From Clostridiales bacterium (lineage in GTDB: Bacteria; Bacillota; Clostridia; Oscillospirales; CAG-272), in NCBI GenBank assembly GCA_016280525.1, contig JAEEGW010000363.1, positions 1 to 5,792 on the forward strand: a stretch of 5,792 bases of DNA. The letters are read 5' to 3'. How positions within the stretch are numbered: position 1 is the stretch's first letter; each line of letters opens with the position of its first letter. A program made the translations under genes and the position numbers. Shown here piece after piece: positions 1-5,792 of the stretch. Below the pieces are notes generated by a model, which was not told the DNA's origin, did no database searches, and worked only from the letters and a program-made list of their open reading frames with translations.

Positions 1-1185
1 AACGGCGACCCGCAGGATAAGCTGAGGCTTGCCGCCGTAACGGGGACGAACGGCAAAACGACCGTCACCTCCATGCTGCACCACATCCTGACGAAAATTC
101 ACGGAAAAAACTCCGCCTCCTTGATAGGAGGTGTGAAGAATATAATCTGCGGACAGATGCGCGGCGCGTCCCAGACGACGCCCGACCCGCACGAATTATA
201 CGGCTTGCTGGCAGATTCCGTGACAGGCGGCGCGTCGTACGCCGTGCTTGAAGCGTCGTCGCACGCGCTTGATTACGAAAAGCTTTTCCCGTGCAGATTT
301 GAGGTCGGAGCAATGACCAATCTTACGGAGGATCATCTCGACCACCACAAAAGCATGGATGCGTATTTTTTATCAAAACAAAAGCTGATACCGCTGTGTA
401 AGAATTTCGTCTCAAACGCGGACGATTATTATACAGCTCAGATAAACTGTCCGCATTTTTCGCTGTACGACGGCGAATTTACGGCAAAAATAAAAATGTT
501 GAGCAGAGCCGGTTCCGTGTTTGAGTACAACGGGTACAAAAAAGCGGAGTGCAGGATAAACGTCTGCGGAAAATTCAATATCTATAACGCTTCAGCCGCG
601 CTTTGTATGGCGGAAATAATGGGAGAGGACGCGTTGAACGCGGCTGAAGCGTTATCGGATTTCAACGGTGTGCCGGGCAGATTTGAAATACACAAAAGCA
701 GATTCGGCACGGACGTTATAATTGATTACGCGCACACGCCGGACGCGCTTGAAAACGCGCTTTTAACGGCGCGCGGACTGACTAAAAACAGGCTTATCTG
801 CGTATTCGGCTGCGGCGGCGACAGAGACCGCGGCAAGCGGAAAATTATGGGCGCCGTGTCGTCAAGGCTTGCCGATCTCAGCGTTATAACTTCCGATAAC
901 AGCAGAAGCGAAGAGCCGGAGAATATAATCAAAGATATATTATCCGGCGTGGATAAAAACAACAGATACAAAGTGATAGTGGACAGAAAAGAAGCGATAC
1001 TCTACGCGCTCTCGTATGCAAAAGAAGGCGACGTTGTGCTTCTTGCCGGCAAGGGCCACGAAAATTACGAAAAGGATAAGACCGGAACGCACCCGTTTTC
1101 GGAGGTGCGGATAATAAATGAATTCAACAGCGGAGGACAAAAAAATGACGATAATGACAGCAAAAGAAGCGGCCGTTCTTTGTGA
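1..1185 (+). CDS. murE: MurE, UDP-MurNAc-tripeptide synthetase (5' end cut by window edge)
   Basis: This cytoplasmic Mur ligase adds the third stem-peptide residue to UDP-MurNAc-L-Ala-D-Glu using ATP. The frame is open from base 1, giving 394 residues; about 100 N-terminal residues (the UDP-binding domain) lie upstream, judged from the P-loop position in E. coli MurE. Numbering from the window edge, I see the P-loop GTNGKT (15-20), TTP (59-61), EASSHAL (84-90), TNLTEDHLDHH (from 106) with the likely carbamylated Lys126, GVPGRF (223-228), DYAHTPDAL (242-250), FGCGGDRDRGKR (269-280), DNSR (299-302) and GKGHE (350-354). The DNSR Arg matches the Arg of the DNPR motif that binds meso-DAP, whereas Lys-adding MurE of S. 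aureus has DNPA; DAP is therefore inferred. The ATG at base 73 is internal, after the P-loop. The C-terminus is odd: it runs 41 bases into murF and ends in a polar tail unlike the usual MurE end. Identity is secure; the exact end is less so. Confidence 0.97.
   Translation, partial: NGDPQDKLRLAAVTGTNGKTTVTSMLHHILTKIHGKNSASLIGGVKNIICGQMRGASQTTPDPHELYGLLADSVTGGASYAVLEASSHALDYEKLFPCRFEVGAMTNLTEDHLDHHKSMDAYFLSKQKLIPLCKNFVSNADDYYTAQINCPHFSLYDGEFTAKIKMLSRAGSVFEYNGYKKAECRINVCGKFNIYNASAALCMAEIMGEDALNAAEALSDFNGVPGRFEIHKSRFGTDVIIDYAHTPDALENALLTARGLTKNRLICVFGCGGDRDRGKRKIMGAVSSRLADLSVITSDNSRSEEPENIIKDILSGVDKNNRYKVIVDRKEAILYALSYAKEGDVVLLAGKGHENYEKDKTGTHPFSEVRIINEFNSGGQKNDDNDSKRSGRSL
1132..1136 (+). promoter_or_regulatory. 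Ribosome binding site of murF (GGAGG)
   Basis: A strong GGAGG lies 8 bases before the ATG at 1145, inside the murE coding region. It decides the murF start: the in-frame ATG at 1118 lies upstream of this site and has no good site of its own, and the ATG at 1154 is 17 bases away, too far for it. Confidence 0.85.
1139..1146 (+). other. Seven-A run at the murE/murF junction, possible slippery site
   Basis: Seven A's (1139-1145) followed by T sit directly at the murF start codon. In the murE frame the bases read A AAA AAT (1140-1146), which fits the X XXY YYZ pattern for -1 slippage. A -1 shift here, or one extra A in the run, would bring TGA at 1146-1148 into the murE frame, so that murE would end in an ATGA overlap with murF. 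Whether any slippage occurs cannot be told from sequence. A weak hairpin (AAAGAA 1163-1168 with TTCTTT 1176-1181) lies downstream but is AT-rich and 16 bases away. Confidence 0.4.
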
Positions 1186-2554
1186 CGGCAGACTGACGGG
1201 CGATCCTTCGGCTGAGATAAAGTCGTTTGTGACCGATTCAAGAAAGGCGACGCCGGGCTCTATGTTCGTCGCGCTCAAAGGCGAGAACACGGACGGAAAC
1301 AAGTATCTTGAATCAGCGATAGACAACGGCGCCTGCTGCGTTTTATCGGAGCGTGAGCCGGATCACGGCACGGCGATAGTGGTTGAGGACGCGCTGAAAG
1401 CCCTGCAGCTCATGGCAGAGAGATTTTTGGACGGCAGAAGACCGAGGGTCTACGCCGTTACCGGCTCCGTCGGCAAAACGACCACAAAAGAATTCATTTA
1501 CGCGGTAATAAGCCACGGTTTTAAAACGCAGAAGACCGCCGGCAACTACAACAGCATAATAGGACTGCCGCTCACCGTGCTTGAGGTGGAGGAAGGCTGC
1601 GAGGCGCTCGTGCTTGAAATGGGTATGAGCGGATTTCACGAGATAGAAACGATGTCCGAGATAGCAAAGCCGGACGTCGCCGTCATTACCAACATCGGCA
1701 CTTCCCATATGCAGATATTAGGCAGTCAGGAAAATATTTTAAAGGCGAAATTAGAAATAACCGCGGGCATGAGACCCGGCTCGACGCTGATCTTGAACGG
1801 CGACGACAGGTTTTTATGGCGCGAACGCGATAATTTAAGAAAAGACTATAACGTGTTATACTACGCGTATTTAAACGAAGACGCGGATTACAGGATAACT
1901 CACCCGGAATTCCGCGGCGGCTCGCTTTCCTTTGATCTGAAACGCCCGGACGGAAGCGCCGTTTACGGTCTCAGCGCGCCGACTATCGGTATGCACAACG
2001 TTTACAACGCCGCGGCGGCTTATATCTGCGGCAGAGTTTCCGGCATGAGCGACGCGCAGATAAAAGAAGGCCTCGCCGCGTTTGAAAACACGGGCATGAG
2101 ACAGAAGGTCTACAAAAAAGGCGACTATACGATAGTCTGCGACTGCTACAACGCCGCGCCCGAGTCAATGAAAGCGTCTTTGTCCGCGCTTATGACGCTC
2201 GTCCGCGAATGCAGCGGCAGAACGCACGCCTTGCTCGGTGAGATGCTTGAACTCGGCGAAAGCTCAGCGTCGCTTCACCGCGACGTCGGTATGACGGCGT
2301 TTGATATGGGACTTAATTACCTTTATACCTACGGAGAGGCGGCAAAGGAATACGCCGTTGGCGCCGTTATAGAGGGTATGAAGGACGAAAATATGGTATG
2401 TTTTGAAAACGGCACGCCGTTTGCCGACGTTGCGGCCGTGATACTCAGCAGATGCAAACCCGGCGACGTCATACTGTTCAAGGCGAGCCGCGCCGTAGGA
2501 CTTGAAGGCGCCGTTGAAGCGTTTGAAAAGCTGATCGAGGAGAGTAACAAATAA
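1145..2554 (+). CDS. murF: MurF, UDP-MurNAc-tripeptide--D-Ala-D-Ala ligase
   Basis: MurF ligates D-Ala-D-Ala to UDP-MurNAc-tripeptide with ATP in the cytoplasm, completing the pentapeptide that MraY uses. The protein is 469 residues, slightly longer than E. coli MurF (about 450). The N-terminal domain covers about 1-100. The central ATPase domain has the P-loop GSVGKTTTKE (107-116), GNYNS (133-137), EMGMSGF (158-164), a TNIGTSH segment and KAKLEI with Lys202 as the likely carbamylated residue. The C-terminal domain has DCYNAAPESMKASL (333-346) and LLGEMLELGE (363-372). Family members usually have YNANP where this has YNAAP. I chose the ATG at 1145 because of the GGAGG 8 bases upstream; the longer version from 1118 would add nine residues without support. 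It overlaps the 3' end of murE by 41 bases and shares one base with mraY, so translation of all three is probably coupled. Confidence in function is very high. Confidence 0.97.
   Translation: MTIMTAKEAAVLCDGRLTGDPSAEIKSFVTDSRKATPGSMFVALKGENTDGNKYLESAIDNGACCVLSEREPDHGTAIVVEDALKALQLMAERFLDGRRPRVYAVTGSVGKTTTKEFIYAVISHGFKTQKTAGNYNSIIGLPLTVLEVEEGCEALVLEMGMSGFHEIETMSEIAKPDVAVITNIGTSHMQILGSQENILKAKLEITAGMRPGSTLILNGDDRFLWRERDNLRKDYNVLYYAYLNEDADYRITHPEFRGGSLSFDLKRPDGSAVYGLSAPTIGMHNVYNAAAAYICGRVSGMSDAQIKEGLAAFENTGMRQKVYKKGDYTIVCDCYNAAPESMKASLSALMTLVRECSGRTHALLGEMLELGESSASLHRDVGMTAFDMGLNYLYTYGEAAKEYAVGAVIEGMKDENMVCFENGTPFADVAAVILSRCKPGDVILFKASRAVGLEGAVEAFEKLIEESNK
2537..2542 (+). promoter_or_regulatory. 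Ribosome binding site of mraY (GAGGAG)
   Basis: GAGGAG lies at the very end of murF, 11 bases before the mraY ATG. The spacing is slightly long, but the stop of murF and the start of mraY overlap (TAATG), so terminating ribosomes could restart directly. Confidence 0.65.
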
Positions 2555-3561
2555 TGGAGAGGATCATTATCTTAGCAGCCTCGTTTGCAATATCTTTCCT
2601 TTTATGTACGCTTATGACGAGGATACTGATACCCAAACTCAAAAGCCTTAAAATGGGTCAGAAAATACTTGACATAGGACCGAGATGGCATAAGGGCAAG
2701 GAAGGCACGCCCACCATGGGCGGCATAGCGATGATAATTTCGCTTTGTCTTACCGTCGTCGTGACGATGATAGTCGGATTTATAAACGGAAGGTTCACGT
2801 CTGTCACGACGCGCGCCGCGCTCGTTTTCGGCTACGCGTTATTAAACGGTCTTACCGGTATGATTGACGACCGCGTAAAGCTTTTAAAAAAACAGAACGA
2901 GGGGCTGAAAGCCTGGCAGAAATACTTACTGCAGTTCGTCTGCGCCGCGCTGTTTATATTCGGCATGAGGATCACCGGCAATATGAGCACGGCTTTGCAT
3001 ATACCGTTCACCTCGGTCACCGCTGAACTCGGATTTTTCTACTACGTGATAGCGATACTGCTTCTTACCGGCGTGGTAAACGCAGTCAACCTGACGGACG
3101 GCATTGACGGTCTCGCCGCTTCAAACACTCTGCTTGTCGGCGTGTTCTTCTCCGTCATGGCGTTTTCCGGCACTCTCGGCGGCAACGACATGGCGCTTTT
3201 GGGCGGCGTTACCGTCGGTATGTGCGGCGGCTTCTTAGTTTATAATTTCTATCCGGCAAAGATATTCATGGGAGACACGGGCTCGCTTTTCTTAGGCGGT
3301 ATCGTTGTCGGCGGCGCGTTCATGTTAAATTCGCCGCTTACCGTTATACTTTTCGGACTTATATTCATACTTGAAACGTTATCCGTAATACTTCAGGTGG
3401 CTTCTTTCAAGCTCACCAAAAAACGGATATTCAAAATGGCGCCCGTACATCATCATTTTGAGATGTGCGGCTGGTCGGAGATAAAAATAGTGACCGTGTT
3501 TTCGGTTATCACCGCGGTCATGTGCGTTGTATCTTACTTTGCTTTAAGAGGATTGATGTAA
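2554..3561 (+). CDS. mraY: MraY, phospho-MurNAc-pentapeptide translocase
   Basis: MraY is a membrane enzyme that transfers phospho-MurNAc-pentapeptide from UDP to undecaprenyl phosphate, giving lipid I, with release of UMP. The 335-residue protein falls between the B. subtilis (about 324) and E. coli (360) enzymes. I count ten hydrophobic segments, as expected of the family. Visible motifs in order are GTPTMGG (51-57), the aspartate pair in MIDDR (Asp105, Asp106), NAVNLTDGIDGL (176-187, with Asp182 and Asp185), FMGDTGSL (238-245, Asp241) and PVHHHFE with His299-301. These are the known Mg2+- and substrate-binding positions and all are intact. The start at 2554 overlaps the murF stop by one base. 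The stop is followed with no gap by the ftsW ATG, at the place where murD stands in many Firmicutes dcw clusters. Confidence 0.98.
   Translation: MERIIILAASFAISFLLCTLMTRILIPKLKSLKMGQKILDIGPRWHKGKEGTPTMGGIAMIISLCLTVVVTMIVGFINGRFTSVTTRAALVFGYALLNGLTGMIDDRVKLLKKQNEGLKAWQKYLLQFVCAALFIFGMRITGNMSTALHIPFTSVTAELGFFYYVIAILLLTGVVNAVNLTDGIDGLAASNTLLVGVFFSVMAFSGTLGGNDMALLGGVTVGMCGGFLVYNFYPAKIFMGDTGSLFLGGIVVGGAFMLNSPLTVILFGLIFILETLSVILQVASFKLTKKRIFKMAPVHHHFEMCGWSEIKIVTVFSVITAVMCVVSYFALRGLM
3547..3551 (+). promoter_or_regulatory. Ribosome binding site of ftsW (AGAGG)
   Basis: AGAGG lies within the last codons of mraY, 10 bases before the ATG at 3562. It supports this start over the in-frame ATG at 3664, although the latter also has purine-rich sequence (GGTGAGAGGG) just before it, placed very close to the codon. 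Confidence 0.6.
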
Positions 3562-4824
3562 ATGCAGAAGACGGATTTGCAGACTGAGACCGAAACGCAG
3601 GAAGTCCCCGCCGTTGAGGTCAAAAAGCAGGTCAGGGAAAAGAATATATTCAGGGTGAGAGGGATGCCGGATATACCGCTTCTCGTTATCATCCTTATTC
3701 TCGTCGGCTTCGGTCTGGCAATGGTCTACTCCGCAAGCTATCCGTGGGCGGAAAACGACTACGGCAACAGCTATTACTACGTTCAAAGACAGCTTATTTT
3801 CACGGGCTTGGGCGGGCTTGCGATGTTCGCGCTCGCGTCCGTTGACTATAAGATTTATATGAAATGGGGCGCGCCGGTATTTTTCGCAATATCGTTTTTG
3901 CTGCTTTTATCCGTTCCGATAATCGGCAAGAGCGTAAACGGTGCAAAGCGCTGGATAGACCTGGGCATTTTCAGATTCCAGCCTACGGACATAATGAAAC
4001 TCGCGCTCGTCATGATGCTGGCGTGGTACATAAGCCGCTACGTTGACGCGTACCGCGACCTTGACGAGCGGACGATAGCTTTAAAAAACAAGAGGCTGCA
4101 TAAACGCAAATTCAAAGAAAGTTTCCCCGTGTTTTTAAGAGAGGTCTTCATACCGCTGTGCATCGTCGGTCTCGTCTGCGCGGTAACTCTCGTTGAAAAA
4201 CATCTGTCCGGCACTATAATCCTGTTTTTGATAGGCTGGATAGTTATGCTGTGGGGACGCATATCCCTGCCGTGGCTGCTCGGCATAATCGGCGCGGGCG
4301 GCGCGGGCGCGCTTGCGATAGCTACGCTGACCGACTATACGAGCGACAGACTTGCCGTCTGGCTCGATCCGTACAGCGATCCGCTCGGAAGCGGCTGGCA
4401 GGTCATTCAGAGCTTCAATGCCATAGGCTCGGGCGGACTTTTCGGCGTGGGGTTTACAAATTCAACGCTGAAACACCTTTATCTGCCCGAACCGCAGAAC
4501 GACTTTATATTCGCCATAGTCTGCGAGGAGTTCGGATTTGTGGGCGCCATCGGACTTATGATAATATTCGGTCTGTTCGTATGGCGCGGCATACTCATTT
4601 CGCTTCGCGCGCCGGACTGCTTCTCAAGGCTTCTGGCGGCGGGAATAACGTGTAAAATTGCGGTACAGGTGCTGCTCAACATTTTCGTCGTAACGGGACT
4701 TTTCCCGCCCACGGGTATATCAATGCCGTTCATCAGCTACGGCGGCACGGCGCTTATAATACTTATGGCGGAATGCGGCATACTGCTGTGCATATCAAGA
4801 TTTTCAGCAGAGAAAAAGATTTGA
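3562..4824 (+). CDS. ftsW: SEDS peptidoglycan glycosyltransferase, FtsW/SpoVE group
   Basis: SEDS proteins polymerise lipid II into glycan strands at the outer face of the membrane, working with a class B penicillin-binding protein. The 420-residue protein starts with a polar cytoplasmic tail (about 1-34, rich in Glu, Thr, Gln, Lys) and has ten predicted membrane segments. Motifs seen are KHLSGTIILF in the middle, LDPYSDPLGSGWQ with Asp269, GSGGLFGVGF, LPEPQNDFIFA with Asp314 at the catalytic Asp position of the family, and PTGISMPFISYGG (383-395). The loop after the fourth membrane segment is long and basic (about 158-195, with KNKRLHKRKFK at 175-185). Position between mraY and murG favours FtsW (division) or SpoVE (spore cortex) over RodA (elongation); the sequence alone does not separate the first two. 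A shorter start at 3664 would remove the tail and give 386 residues; I prefer 3562, which abuts mraY and has AGAGG upstream. Confidence 0.93.
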   Translation: MQKTDLQTETETQEVPAVEVKKQVREKNIFRVRGMPDIPLLVIILILVGFGLAMVYSASYPWAENDYGNSYYYVQRQLIFTGLGGLAMFALASVDYKIYMKWGAPVFFAISFLLLLSVPIIGKSVNGAKRWIDLGIFRFQPTDIMKLALVMMLAWYISRYVDAYRDLDERTIALKNKRLHKRKFKESFPVFLREVFIPLCIVGLVCAVTLVEKHLSGTIILFLIGWIVMLWGRISLPWLLGIIGAGGAGALAIATLTDYTSDRLAVWLDPYSDPLGSGWQVIQSFNAIGSGGLFGVGFTNSTLKHLYLPEPQNDFIFAIVCEEFGFVGAIGLMIIFGLFVWRGILISLRAPDCFSRLLAAGITCKIAVQVLLNIFVVTGLFPPTGISMPFISYGGTALIILMAECGILLCISRFSAEKKI

Positions 4825-4826
4825 TT

Positions 4827-5792
4827 ATGAAAGTTATGATGACGGGCGGCGGCACCGGCGGACATATAAATCCCGCCATTGCAATAGCCGATACGATAAA
4901 AGAATACGAAAAAGACAGCGAGATAGTCTTTGTGGGAACAAAAAAAGGTATGGAAAACCGCCTTGTCCCGCGCGCCGGCTATCAGCTTGAGCATATTGAG
5001 ATCCAGGGACTTAAAAGAAGCCTGTCGCTGTCTAATATAAAAACAGCGTTTTTAACGCTCACAAGCGTCAGCCGTGCAAAAAAACTGCTTAAAAAATACA
5101 AACCGGACCTGGTCGTAGGCACCGGCGGATACGTCTGTTATCCGCTTTGCCGCGCCGCCGCGTCGCTTAAAATACCGACGGCGGTGCACGAGTCTAACGC
5201 CGTGCCCGGACTTGCCGTGCGTATGCTTTCGCCTTACGTTGACGTCATTTTTACGAATTTTGACGCCGCGGCGGAGCATATTAAGCCGAAATACAGAAAT
5301 AAAATAATAAAAGTGGGCAACCCCGGCAAACGCGCGGATCAGAACTATACGAGAGAAGAAGCAAGGCAAGCGCTCGGCATAAAGGAAAGATACAGCGTTT
5401 TAGTCTACGGCGGCTCGCTCGGTGCGGAGACGATAAACCGCGCCGCATCGGAGTACGCGAAAAAGTATCTGCCGAACAGAAAAGACGTTAAAATGACGCA
5501 CGCCGCGGGCGCCGCTAACTATGAAGAAGTAAAGGAAACGTATGAAGGAGCCGACCGGGCGGAAAACGTCGAGCTTCTTGATTACATATACGATATGCCG
5601 GCCCGCCAGGCGGCGGCGGACGTTATAATCTGCCGCTCCGGCGCCATGACGACGTCGGAAATAGCGGAAGCCGGACGCGCCGCGATATTCGTGCCGTCCC
5701 CCAACGTCACAGACGACCAGCAGTACAAAAACGCAAAAGTCTTGGCGGACAAAGAAGCGGCTCTGCTCATAAAAGACGCGGATTTCAACGCC
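4827..5792 (+). CDS. murG: MurG, lipid II-forming GlcNAc transferase (3' end cut by window edge)
   Basis: MurG is a GT28-family, GT-B fold enzyme at the inner membrane face. It transfers GlcNAc from UDP-GlcNAc to lipid I, making lipid II for the SEDS polymerase upstream in this operon. The frame is open to the last base: 322 residues are present and perhaps 35-50 are missing compared with the usual 355-370. Motifs are GGGTGGH (7-13) followed by INPA, GTGGYVCYP (98-106), HESNAVPGLA (121-130), VGNP (163-166), GGSLGA (195-200), CRSGAMTTSEIAEAG with Glu278 at the ribose-binding position, and DDQQYKNA with Gln298 and Gln299. Gram-negative enzymes have HEQN where this has HESN; this is a substitution I associate with Firmicutes. 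The start at 4827 puts GGGTGGH at the usual distance; ATGs at 4836 and 4839 are possible but would shorten strand one. No strong ribosome site is visible, so initiation probably depends on coupling to ftsW, which ends 2 bases before. Confidence 0.97.
   Translation, partial: MKVMMTGGGTGGHINPAIAIADTIKEYEKDSEIVFVGTKKGMENRLVPRAGYQLEHIEIQGLKRSLSLSNIKTAFLTLTSVSRAKKLLKKYKPDLVVGTGGYVCYPLCRAAASLKIPTAVHESNAVPGLAVRMLSPYVDVIFTNFDAAAEHIKPKYRNKIIKVGNPGKRADQNYTREEARQALGIKERYSVLVYGGSLGAETINRAASEYAKKYLPNRKDVKMTHAAGAANYEEVKETYEGADRAENVELLDYIYDMPARQAAADVIICRSGAMTTSEIAEAGRAAIFVPSPNVTDDQQYKNAKVLADKEAALLIKDADFNA

Noticed and set aside
125..133. TAGGAGGTG, a near-perfect Shine-Dalgarno sequence inside murE
   Set aside because: It encodes the Leu-Ile-Gly-Gly-Val segment of MurE. 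The next in-frame ATG (157) is about 25 bases away, and a start there would make a MurE fragment without its P-loop.
1163..1181. Inverted repeat AAAGAA/TTCTTT around GCGGCCG, as a terminator or frameshift-stimulating hairpin
   Set aside because: The stem is six pairs with only one G-C, there is no trailing T-run suited to termination, it lies inside the murF coding region, and it sits further from the A-run than usual for a frameshift stimulator.
940..1326. 128-codon antisense open frame across the murE/murF junction
   Set aside because: It lies entirely opposite two certain genes, has no visible ribosome site or recognisable domain, and its codons look like the complement of the sense genes.
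4251..4655. 134-codon same-strand open frame within ftsW
   Set aside because: It is an out-of-frame shadow: the translation is Arg-rich and low in hydrophobic residues, while the ftsW frame carries conserved SEDS motifs through the same bases.
5052..5369. 105-codon antisense open frame opposite murG
   Set aside because: The murG frame here has conserved motifs (GTGGY, HESNAVPG, VGNP); the reverse frame shows only a basic, patternless translation.

Overview
This window is a piece of a bacterial division and cell wall (dcw) cluster. It holds five same-strand, tightly packed genes in the order murE (3' part), murF, mraY, ftsW/spoVE-type SEDS gene, and murG (5' part). Both end genes are cut by the window edges. 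There is no intergenic space worth the name. murE overlaps murF by 41 bases, murF and mraY share one base (TAATG), mraY and ftsW abut with no gap, and ftsW and murG are 2 bases apart. I see no promoter, terminator, RNA gene, mobile element, repeat array or CRISPR, so this looks like the interior of one polycistronic transcript read through translational coupling.

The organism is probably a Gram-positive of the class Clostridia, perhaps related to the gut Oscillospiraceae/Ruminococcaceae; this is inference. The reasons are the dcw order, GGAGG-type ribosome sites, moderate GC with frequent ATA, AGA and TTA codons, and Firmicutes-like motif variants: GGHINPA and HESNAVPG in MurG, HLSGT in the SEDS protein. 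MurE has a DNSR motif whose Arg suggests meso-diaminopimelate as the third stem-peptide residue.

Region by region: 1-1185 is the ATPase and C-terminal part of MurE, which adds the third amino acid. 1145-2554 is MurF, which adds D-Ala-D-Ala. 2554-3561 is MraY, which moves the phospho-MurNAc-pentapeptide to undecaprenyl phosphate (lipid I). 3562-4824 is a SEDS glycosyltransferase of the FtsW/SpoVE group, which polymerises lipid II. 4827 to the end is MurG, which makes lipid II. Together they run from the UDP-MurNAc-dipeptide stage to the polymerase. The enzyme for the step before MurE, MurD, is usually found between mraY and ftsW and is cleanly absent from that position.

I found no new system here; the content is core housekeeping. 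The most notable local signal is at the murE/murF junction. A run of seven A's sits just before the murF start, and one extra A (or a -1 slip) would end murE at a TGA in a standard ATGA overlap instead of after a 13-residue non-homologous-looking tail. Other points are the missing murD, a long basic cytoplasmic loop in the SEDS protein, and a few motif substitutions.
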